A DNA stretch of 64,000 bases, from NCBI GenBank assembly GCA_037893225.1, contig JAZGUH010000204.1, forward strand, positions 1,736,001-1,800,000, read 5' to 3'. The notes under the pieces were generated by a model, which made no database searches, was not told the DNA's origin, and saw only the letters and a program-made list of their open reading frames with translations. Shown here piece after piece: positions 55,801 to 64,000 of the stretch. Within the stretch, counting starts at the first letter, position 1, and every line of letters starts with the position of its first letter. Both the position numbers and the translations under genes were made by a program. This DNA is from Hippasteria phrygiana. Its lineage: Eukaryota; Echinodermata; Asteroidea; Valvatida; Goniasteridae.

Positions 55801-57390
55801 CTAGATAAATGATTTTTTGTCCCCCTGCCCATCAAGGTGGGGGTAGGCCTGTGCATTCATGGGTAATTTTTGATCCGGGTACCTGAACGCCGCACCGGTT
55901 CGGTTCTCGGGTACCCGAAAGTGGACCGTTCAGAAAACGAAAAACAAAACCGTGTATGCTGCCTACATGTCGTAATAACAAAAGTAGTGTGCGCCGCGCC
56001 TCTAAAGAAAGAAGTATTTACTTTCTACACGTGCGTATAGCAAGCATGTAGATATTTTTTATATATTCCTGAAACTTTACAACGATGTTGCAATCGTTCC
56101 AGGCTTGTTATTAATCCCTGAAGGTATTATTGCTGCGATGTGTACGAGCCGCACGTGCACTGTACACAAGGAGAGAGTGCCGTGTGCTGAATAGACGGCA
56201 CGTGTGTGCGAGGTGGACTCACTGAACTGTGTGATTGGTCTAATACGGCTTAATTCTTGGCCCATCTTCATGTGGAATTATTGGTTGTCCAAGGCAGACC
56301 AGATGTCGCAACGTTCGTAATAGCCTGTGATTGGGCAACTCCACGGAATGTGCCACTATCTTCTTGGTATACCGGTAAAGGGTAAAGCCTTGTCCAAAGC
56401 GATTTACTGGGGCGGTTCTTCTATGAAGGGACGGCGCTGTCAAAAATACAGAGCTCCCAGGGCTCGCAATTTGTTTTTTAAATGTAGTTGCCCTTCGGTA
56501 TTTGGTGCCGTAGTATGGTGAACATTTGCACCAAAATGCAAGCGAGCTGCCGTTTGCACTAAGCGGTCGAATGACCTAAGTTGCATTACGGACGTCGAAT
56601 GGCTTATGTTCGATGCTTGTGGCGAACGCTGGCTCATGGGTTTAAGGAAATATCTGTGGCTGCAAATTTCAGACTCCGGGCGATGTTGCGTTCTGCCGAC
56701 GATAGGCAGCATTTTCATTGTTTATACCAATGATTCGACCGGACGTACCACCGTGCACCAATGCACGTACGCGCCACACAGTCGAGTCGTGTAACATCAA
56801 GGTTTGAATGTCGGTCTTTTTTCGCCGCTGTGCACGGTGCTGAAATTTCTAAAATGCCGTGGATTAAAATATTAGTGTAAAAAAGTGCGTATCTGCCAAT
56901 TTCGCGAGCCCATGGACTCCGTAAAAAAAAAGTGCGGTACTCAAGGTTACGATCAGTCATTACTTGTCGTCCAGTCTTGAGAGAAAATATACCAAACTCC
57001 TTTGTCCCTTGCTGTCCCCTCCCCTTATGCACTCCCTTTGATGTTCACCCTCTGCCACTCTCCTTTGGTCTTTAATCTCTCTTTTGTGTTTCTCCACCCT
57101 TCCTTGTTTGGGTTTCCCATACAGGTTTGTTTCTTATACACTATCATTTGCCTTCGAGAAAGAACTTGCTAATTTTGTTGATTTTAACAACAAATATCAT
57201 TTAGAAGGTTCAGATATTAAAACATATTAAATTTTAAATCATCCACAGAGATCGAGGGGAGTCAAGTTGACTTGGGTATCAGTTAACAGGGCACATGCTG
57301 TCAGACACCAAAATAATCACACACCATAAAATATATTACTCCAAGCAAAGCCTCCAAGCAAAGCCTTTCTATTTACGTTGTAATGTATAC
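55801..57390. other. Intergenic region without recognised genes
   Basis: 55840-55930 contains CCTGTGCATTCATGGGTAAT and GGGTACCCGAAA, motifs seen at the ends of some hAT-like repeats, but the partner end was not found. The frames between 56077 and 57032 show no known domain. Nothing else is supported. Confidence 0.4.
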
Positions 57391-57588
57391 CTGTAATACT
57401 GAGAGCACTGAGCACTTCCGCTGCCCCAGTATCTGAACAACCTTCACTTTCTCAAGATCAATAACTTCCACCCACTCTTTGATAATACCGCAGAGTTCCG
57501 TCGCAGCATAAAAACCGCAGGTCACATTCCATTGACGAGTAACAAGATAGCCAAGAAAAGATATAAACAGCATATTGGCCGGCCACAT
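57391..57588 (-). CDS. Putative coding exon, function unknown
   Basis: A minus-strand frame begins at an ATG on 57588 and runs 66 codons to CAG, immediately followed by GTATAC, a fair splice donor, at 57390. The protein starts hydrophobic (MLFISFLGYLV), then WNVTCGFYAATELCGIIKEW and acidic/basic residues. It has no stop and coding-like codon use across its length. I do not recognise a family. Without a second exon or transcript this is only a candidate; it could equally be a remnant inside a repeat. Confidence 0.25.
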
Positions 57589-57590
57589 TA

Positions 57591-58200
57591 TTTACACTTT
57601 CCATTCACTGCATTTTGGTTGACGCATTGTTTTCAAAACACCGCCAGACGGTTCGGGTCTTTTGGGTCTAAACTAAGGCTGTTCGATATCCATTTATTTT
57701 AATACCGAAATATCGGCAAACAATTTCGCGATATTCAATATTATCGTGATGACGTCACTTTTTCCTTACCGGAAGAATATAAAAAATACATGATGAAAAT
57801 CAGGGAGGAATAAAAAAATACATGATGGAAATCACCACGGCATCATGAGATCGGGGCTACTGCGGATCGAGCCCGCAGGGATTGAGCTCGGATCCGCTAA
57901 TTTTTTTTAATCGGGCCGACCACCACCGAGATCGCGAATCGGGCCGCGGGGCCGGCAAGATCGGGGGGCCGGGTTGACAAGGCTTCACTCGTTGAGTAAA
58001 GTTGGAGTACTACGAACCTTTTCTTTATTGGATATCATTACAGCATAACAGATTTTGTATTTGCTTCAGATCAGTTTGGGATCCTTTGTGAACATAGCGC
58101 ACACAAGTACTGCCTTGTGGGGTTGTCACACATTGGGCACACTGCGTCTCAACAAGTTTGTCTTTGTGTAAAGGTGGCTCAGAAGAGAAATTTCTTAAGA
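57591..58200. other. Non-coding, with a GC-rich patch
   Basis: 57675-57770 carries TTCGATATCC...CGATATTCAATATTATCG, a self-complementary AATATCG-type repeat common in hAT-like MITEs. 57840-57975 is markedly GC-rich (GATCGGGCC repeats) compared with its surroundings. No gene was recognised. Confidence 0.35.
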
Positions 58201-58254
58201 TTAGGGATAATGGAGCAGATGTCCCCATAAACCCCATCCGGGTTTGTTTTTGCA

Positions 58255-59220
58255 TTCAACAGGACCTTTAACAATATATAGGGTCCCTGGTTGAGAAAGG
58301 CCCCATTTGAAAACCGTGTACAAAACCAATGGGGGTCCTTGCCAAAGTATGAACAATGGGACAATAGGGGGTCCCCGATTGAAGGTGTTACACTTGTGTA
58401 CAGGTTATCCAATGAGGGACAATGGGGGATTAGTGATAACAATACAACTGAGGACCTGAGCCCAAGTCCTCGGTAGAAGTCATGGACAAACCTTATGGGC
58501 ATGGTAGAAGTCATGGACAAACCTTATGGGCATGTTGAGAAAAAGTACAAAGGGAACAATGGAAGGAAATGCCCCAAGTCCTCAGTAGTATAGGAAAACA
58601 TGACTGTGTGTGTGTGTGTGAGTTTGTATAGCTATTCAAACCATGGACCTTTAACAAAGAGGACAATAGGGTCCACGGGTGAGTCAAGGTCCATGGTTGA
58701 AAAAAGTGTACAAAACCAATGAGGGTCCTTCCAAAAAGGTACAAACAATAGGACAATAGGAGGTCCACGATTGAAGGTATTTACACACTTGTGCGTGTGT
58801 AAATACCGCCCATCGTGGACTAGGGACAAAAGGTTTAGGGCGTAGACAAAGTGTCCACGATTAACTGAATGTCCGCGATTGAAAATCGTGTACAAAACAT
58901 ATGGGAGGCCTTCCGAAAAGGTTAAAGTACAAACAAAAGAGGGACAATAGGAGGTCTGCGATTGCCGGTATTTACACACTTGTATGTGTGCTTGTGTTCT
59001 CTTAAACAAATGTGGACGTATAACAAAGGGAACAATATCGTCCGCGATTCCCAAAATACGTCCGCGATTCCCAAAATACGTCTGCGATTGAGATCGTGTA
59101 CAAAACCTATAGGAGTCTTCTGAAAAAGTGAAGTACAAACAAAAGAGGGAACAATAGGACGTCCGCGTTCGATGGGGTGGATACACACCTAAGTGTGTGG
59201 ATGTACCACTACAACTGTTT
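58255..59220 (+). repeat. Diverged minisatellite, about four units
   Basis: Units share GGACCTTTAACAA, GGTCCacGatTGA, GTGTACAAAACCAAT, AGTACAAACAA..GGGACAATAGGAGGTC and TTACACACTTG. They begin near 58260, 58647, 58850 and 59010. Unit length varies from about 160 to 390 bp. A 46-bp subunit is duplicated around 58485-58530 and another around 59040-59080. The long minus-strand frame 58632-59270 runs through these units and owes its openness to the repeat. Confidence 0.65.
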
Positions 59221-59579
59221 TGGACTACATCCATGGCAAGAACATTTATGAAAAGAAAACAAAAGTGCACTTTGTTCAGGATAGTGGGCTTTCATTGGCG
59301 TTTTAACATGTATGACATACATTTTTTTGTATCTTAGAAGCCCGGTCTTCATGGATAATCAAGCATTCTTCACTTTAAATATATTCTTTGTATGGTATCA
59401 AACTTCTACCAAAATCCTTTTTTTTGTCAATTCACAAGGAAAACTGACCAGGTAAATTTGAATACATTTTCAAAGTAAACAAAGAAGCAGGAGCGGGATT
59501 CTAACCTGCGACCTCCAGCGGCGTAGCCAGGGTTGTCTCCATGGGGGGGGGGGGGGGGGGGGGGGGGGGCATGATTGGG

Positions 59580-59750
59580 GGCTGCAAAAAATATATTTTT
59601 TTACATTTCTTAATATAAGAAAATATTTCTTATTTCAAGAAAAATGTTCTTGTCTCACCCCCTAGAAAACTTTTCTAGGGAGTGAGACAAGAAAACTGTT
59701 CTTGAAATAAGAAAACTTTCTCATTTTAAGAAAACCATTTTTGGCAGTGA
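59580..59750. mobile_element. Palindromic MITE
   Basis: The termini GCTGCAAAAAATAT and (complement) CACTGCCAAAAATGG bracket a near-perfect foldback of about 125 bp centred at about 59670. Its core is TTCTTGTCTCAC..CCTAGAAAA pairing with TTTTCTAGG.GTGAGACAAG. It is followed by a 14-G run. It sits inside the hAT-like element. Confidence 0.65.
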
Positions 59751-59782
59751 GGGGGGGGGGGGGGACGCTCACAGTGATTTTT

Positions 59783-62180
59783 GGCTTTTTCGACAACCAG
59801 TCGGAAAGGCTTTGTTTTGTTCTGATTTTTTTTTTTTTCATTAAACAACCTCAGGTCCTAATAACCAAACTTAACACAAACTAAGACCCTCAACTGAAAT
59901 TGTTTCTCTTAGAATGACGTCATGATGACGTCATCATATGATTTTTTTAGTAATTTTAGTTTTTGAACCCTAAAGTTTCTTCAAACCATATCTCATCAAC
60001 AGAACATGCTAAATTCAAAATTCTTTTTGTAATAGCTTTGTTAGTCCCTATATTCTTTCACACAAATGTGAAAAATGTGTGACGTCATCATGACGTCATC
60101 AAAAATGTGCTTTTTCGAAACACATATAAGGGAAGTTCCGATCGTCATAAAAATTAGTGGGTATGTAGATAGTGCTACTAGCATGTAAAATCCAAAGTGA
60201 CGTCATGATGACGTCATCGGCTGATTTTCTATGAATGTTTTAGTTCTATCATAAATCCCATAGACTTTTTACACAAATTTTGTACGTGGCACTTTGGTCA
60301 CTGAACAACCTCAGATCTTAATCAGACAAAGATAGACCCTAACCTGAAATTGCATGCAGAAGAGTGACGTCATGATGACGTCATTACATGTCACATGACA
60401 TCATCTTAAATGTGCATTTTTCAAGGGCCCATATCTAGAGAACCGTAGGTCCGATTGCCTTTAAACCTGGTATTTCTGTAAGCCAGCACGTGTTATAGAT
60501 GAAAATTGAGGTGACGTCATCATACGATTTTAAAGTAATTTTAAAGTTTTTGAACTCTAAAGTTTCTTAAACCACATCTCATCAACAGAACATGCTAAAT
60601 TCAAAGTTCTTTTTGTAATAGTTTTGTTAGCCCCTATATTCTTTCATATCAATGTGGAAAATGTGTGACATCATCATGACGTCATCAAAAATGTGCTTTT
60701 TTGAAACACATATTAGGGTAGATCCGATCATTAGAAATTTTGGTGGGTAGGTAGATAGTGCCACCAGCATGTAAAATCCAAAGTTACATGTACGTTATGA
60801 TGACGTCATCGGCCGATTTTCTATGAATTTTTAAATGTTACAAATTTCATTGCATTCTCAAAATTGTACACTGTCATTGATCCGATTGACGTCATCATGG
60901 TCACGTTAGGTCATCTTAAAGGTGCATTTTTTAAGGTCCTATATCTAGACAATTGTACTTCCGATTACATCCAATTGTGGTATGCTGATAGGCTGGCTAG
61001 TGTTAAAGATGAAAATTGATATGACATCACAATGACGTCATCATACAAATTTTTTTTTGAACCTTTGAGCCATATCTCTTCAACGGAACATGCTAATTTC
61101 GAAATTCTTTTTGTAAAAACGTTTGTTAGGTCATATATACTTGGTCACATATAAATGTGAAGAATGTGTGACGTCGTCATTGCATCATAAAAAATGTAGG
61201 GTAGGGTAGGGTAGGTCCTATCATCATACAAATTGGTGGGTAGGTAGATAGTGCCACTAGCATGTAAAATCCGAAGTGACGTCATCATGACGTCATCGGT
61301 TGATTTTCTATGAATTTGTAAATGTTTCAAATTTCATTGTACTCAATTCTACACTGTCATTCATCAGATCTTGACTCCAATCTTGACATGGGCCAAGACC
61401 ACGTTGCAAATGTTTGCTTTAACAAGTGAGGTCGTGATTACGTCATCTCAGGTCACGTGACACCATCTTAAAGGTTCATTTTTGAAGGGCCCATATCTGG
61501 AGAGCCGTAGGTCCGATTATGTTCAAACCTAGTATGTTGGTAGGCCAGCACGTTATAGAGGAACATTGAGATGACGTCATGATGATGTCATGATACGATT
61601 TTATATGGTTGTTTGTGTTTTTATTTTTTTTTAAATGTTAAGCCGTATTTTGTCAACAGAAGATGCTAATTTCGAAAATCTTCTCGTAATCGATTTATTA
61701 GGCCATAGGTAAATGTGTGACATCATGATGACATCATCAAAAATGTTTTGTTTTTTACACATGTAAGGGTAGGTTCAATTGCCATGAAAATTAGTGGGCA
61801 GGTAGATATTGTCACAAGTACTTAAAATCTATGAATTCTTTTTTCAATTTCAAATGTTTTAAACTTTGGGGAACAAAAAACGTGTGTTGGAGTATGCCAC
61901 ATACTTTGTAGACAACATTGACATATAAATTGTAACTGAAAAATTGTCAGACACACTGAAATTGAAAGCTAAAGAGCCACGTCATGACTTAATCTGTGTG
62001 TCAAGTGACATGAGCCAAAATGTCAAATACTGAGCATGAATTTTGGATTTTAAAACAAACTTAGCATAGGCGCTGCCCAGACATACATTGTAGACCCTGT
62101 CATGAAGGTTTAGCTCGATCCATAAAAAAGGAAAATCGGAAAAGCCCTGCATTCTGTTCTATACAGATGCAGACCTCTAG
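59783..62180 (+). mobile_element. Helitron-like element D1, solitary relative of the nest
   Basis: The start hairpin 59783-59810 (GGCTTTTTCGAC/GTCGGAAAGGC type) is followed by TTTGTTTTGTTCTGA and a T-tract. The 3' end has GGAAAAGCC, hairpin CTGCAT/ATGCAG, then ACCTCTAG ending at 62180 and followed by TT. The interior is a diverged A4-type array (602-bp-like units at 59840-60840 and older ones to 61860) with paired TGACGTCA sites. It is an uninterrupted, older copy and so an outgroup for the nest. Confidence 0.75.
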
Positions 62181-62479
62181 TTCTTTATAATGCTATTATT
62201 TTCTGCTTTTGCAGAATTTTCAGTTGGTGGGGCGACTGGGGGGGGGGGGGGGTGAACATTTTTGATGGGGGGGATGCGCCCCCCAAGCCTCCCCTTAGCT
62301 ACGCCACTAGCGAACTCCGAAATACCGTACTGGCGCTCTACCAACTGAGCTATCTTGCCCTATGTTGGCGGTCTCCCAAATTGTCAGTATCTTTGTTCGG
62401 GTGGGCGCTAGTCAGAAGTCATAAACCCAGAATGCCGTATAGCCAGGGATCACACCCAATTTTTACGATACAAACAGGT

Positions 62480-62835
62480 TTGAAGGTTCGAATCCCGCTC
62501 CTGCCAGTTTTTTGGTTCACTTTGAAAATGTATTCAAATGTACCTAGTCAGTTTCCCTTGTGGATTGTTTGACGAATTATAAGTTAAAAAGTCATATCCT
62601 CATTAAGTGTTCCCCACAATGTCGCTTCCCGGGTTGTATCGTAAAAATTGGGTATGATCCCTGGCTATACGGCATTCTGGGTTTATGACTTCTGACTAGC
62701 GCCCGCCCGAACAAAGATACTGACAATTTGGGAGACTGCCAACATAGGGCAAGATAGCTCAGTTGGTAGAGTACCGGTACGGTATTCCGGCGGGCGCAGG
62801 TTCGAATCCCGCTCCTGCCAGTTTCTTTGTTGACT
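62480..62835 (+). mobile_element. tRNA-derived SINE, plus strand, inverted partner
   Basis: A 73-nt tRNA-like sequence lies at 62748-62820: A box TAGCTCAGTTGG (62755-62766), B box GGTTCGAATCC (62799-62809), acceptor GGCAAGA/TCCTGCC, loop ACGGTAT giving a GGT (Thr-like) anticodon. The anticodon stem has a mismatch. Upstream 62640-62740 is the inverse of 62360-62470, and 62480-62505 is a second half-copy of the tRNA 3' part. Repetition argues for a SINE rather than a working tRNA gene. Confidence 0.7.
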
Positions 62836-62903
62836 TTGAAAAAAAAATCCTCTTTTAGTAAATTTGTAAATTTGTAAATTTCCTTTTTGTTTAATCATAT
62901 TAG

Positions 62904-63075
62904 TTGAAACATCCAAGAAGAAACTTAAGACTTTTTTGGACCCAAAGGTTGCTCAGAACCTTGGAATTTTTCTTGCTGGCTTCAAGATGGACGCTGAAGA
63001 GCTGAAATTTCGATTGGCCATTCTTTCAGAGAATAATGGAGGGCTTAGTGCAGAGCAAATCAACATGCTGAGAAG
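62904..63075 (+). CDS. Formin FH2-domain exon
   Basis: This is an internal exon of a formin, a cytoplasmic protein that nucleates and elongates actin filaments through its FH2 dimer. A pyrimidine-rich tract and TTAG (to 62903) give the acceptor and GTAAG at 63076 the donor. The exon has 172 bases, starts and ends within codons, and has no stop. It encodes LKTFLDPKVAQNLGIFLAG, FKMDAEELKFRLAILSEN and GLSAEQINML. These match the FH2 segment 'hLDxKxAQNLxIFLxxfrM...EIkxxIL...L...xIxxL' seen in diaphanous and DAAM formins. It is the only strong host-gene exon in the window. Which formin class it belongs to cannot be settled from one exon, and neighbouring exons should lie beyond the repeats on both sides. 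Confidence 0.7.
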
Positions 63076-64000
63076 GTAAGAAATGTTCTTATTGACTTAA
63101 AGATATCTCACATTGGCATGCAAATGTCGATGATTTTTAAAGATGTATGCATTAAAAACTGTCCACAATAACACAGCCAAGCGTAAATGCAAACAATAGG
63201 CACCTAACTGAATAGAGTGGGCCTATTCATTGCACTTGGAGCCCGAGCCCCCACCCCCCCCCCCCCCCCCCCCCCCCCCCCCTGCGCACATTTCGTGTGG
63301 ATGAAAGCTGTTTGAAAAAGCTCCATCTATTGATTACACTCCCATTCAAAAACAATATAGTTGGAATATGAATGGATTGAGTACGCACAGGAATGCATAT
63401 ATACATGTACATGTAGATGACAACCGGCCAGGTGGTATTTTCCAAAACACGGTTATGGCCGTCATCTGTATTTAAGAGGTTAAGCATAAAATAGTCAAAC
63501 AAAATTGTTCCCTCTTTGTAGAATATAAAAATCAATGAGGGCAATAGACACAAATGCATATTGCTTCAAGCTTATGAATCTGAGTCATCCAGGTAAATGA
63601 AAATGATAAACTACACTTTCATCACAGGATGTCTCTCATGTTTGTGCAGCTTGACTTTCTTCTCGTGCTGTCGGGAAAATCCAGGAAGCTTCATGAGTGC
63701 TTATTGAAATAGCAGGGACTATGTGTAACTTTGTAAAGTAGTTTTGGCACAATGCCAAGTTGATCAACAATGCATGCATATAGCACACAAGAAGCCTAGA
63801 ATATCTTTCTTTTGTATTTTGAGTACACTATCTCCCAGTCACAGTGGATGTTTCTTCTGAAGACAGTTCCAAGCCCCTCTTTTCAATCGTAAACTCCACC
63901 AGCTGTACAGTGTGCATCCTTGTTATTACAGACAAAGGCATTATGTGTCATTCTTGAAGTATGTTTGTGACTCTGACTTCATAATGGTGAGGTTACACCT
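63076..64000 (+). other. Probable formin intron and right edge
   Basis: There is a C run of 29 at 63254-63282. The minus frame 63227-63559 crosses it and is not credible. A possible small exon at 63932-63988 (after TTATTACAG, before GTGAGG) is open in the phase left by the FH2 exon, but its sequence does not clearly continue FH2, so it is only a candidate. Nothing else was recognised. Confidence 0.35.

Larger units (their letters stand above)
59517..62310. mobile_element. hAT-like non-autonomous element with 8-bp duplication
   Basis: The ends are inverted: AGCGGCGTAGCCAGGG at the left and, read inward from the right, CTAGTGGCGTAGCTAAGGGG. Both are followed by G-rich sequence. The flanking 8-mers are CGACCTCC (59509-59516) and CGAACTCC (62311-62318), one mismatch apart. 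Removing the element restores the tRNA-like sequence seen intact at 12751-12823. GGCGTAGC termini with 8-bp duplications are typical of hAT elements. No transposase is present; the interior is filled by a MITE and a Helitron-like element. Confidence 0.7.
59455..62474 (-). mobile_element. tRNA-derived SINE, minus strand, split by a hAT-like element
   Basis: The tRNA-like part (complement) runs from 59487 to 59516 and resumes at 62319-62359 as AATACCGTACTGGCGCTCTACC, completing the A box (complement GAGCTAT). The rest (AGTCATAAACCCAGAATGCCG) matches the copy at 12840-12920. The split is explained by the element 59517-62310 with 8-bp duplications. Confidence 0.75.

Noticed and set aside
58632..59270. 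212-codon minus-strand frame as a gene
   Set aside because: It runs through minisatellite units with repeated peptide blocks and no domain.
62748..62820. Functional tRNA-Thr gene
   Set aside because: The anticodon stem is mismatched, and the same sequence with the same flanks recurs in two other copies and a half copy, so a SINE is more likely.
63932..63988. Second formin exon
   Set aside because: Splice-like ends and compatible phase, but the peptide does not clearly continue FH2, so it is not listed as a gene feature.

Overview
This is eukaryotic, metazoan-type DNA. It has spliced-gene features (an exon bounded by AG and GTAAG), tRNA-derived SINEs, and DIRS, BEL/Pao, Ty3/gypsy, LINE, mariner, hAT-like, Kolobok-like and Helitron-like elements, plus long C/G homopolymers. 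The mix fits a marine invertebrate (echinoderm, hemichordate, cephalochordate or similar), but no single marker fixes the species. Almost the whole window is transposable elements inserted into one another. The only good host-gene signal is one formin FH2 exon near the right edge.

Layout. (1) 998-12556: a decayed Ty3/gypsy element, split at a TA dinucleotide inside its reverse transcriptase/RNase H by a long-terminal-inverted-repeat element (4467-12401). That element carries a DIRS retrotransposon (6143-11062) with textbook inverted termini and an internal complementary region. (2) 12557-14056: 3' part of a LINE on the minus strand with a tRNA-derived SINE inside. (3) 14062-50739: a BEL/Pao element with a 709-bp 5' LTR, long gag and pol frames, and a 3' LTR fragment. 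The 5-bp duplication AGCTG (14057-14061 and 50740-50744) brackets 36.7 kb. (4) 19758-50538: about 30.8 kb inserted into that 3' LTR. It is a 'Russian doll' of about eleven non-autonomous Helitron-like elements. Each begins with a perfect hairpin followed by a T-tract and ends with a hairpin followed by CTAG. New copies landed mainly in the T-tract beside the 5' hairpin of older copies, so starts pile up as hairpin arrays and ends follow in last-in-first-out order. Their bodies are long tandem repeats (about 401, 602 and 957 bp) dense in the CRE octamer TGACGTCA, often paired 11 bp apart. (5) 50745-59450: a SINE, a Kolobok-like TTAA element with a THAP domain, a deleted mariner, MITE-like palindromes, mononucleotide tracts and a minisatellite. 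(6) 59455-62835: two tRNA-derived SINE copies in inverted orientation, one split by a hAT-like element that holds a palindromic MITE and a single-copy relative of the Helitron-like family. (7) 62904-63075: the formin exon, plus strand.

The pieces do not form a pathway; they record insertion order. Both the gypsy and the DIRS have lost coding capacity. The BEL pol is an open 828-codon frame whose integrase is cut off. The empty target sites of several insertions can be read directly from intact copies elsewhere in the window, which makes the nesting order unusually well supported. Boundaries marked approximate were set by eye.
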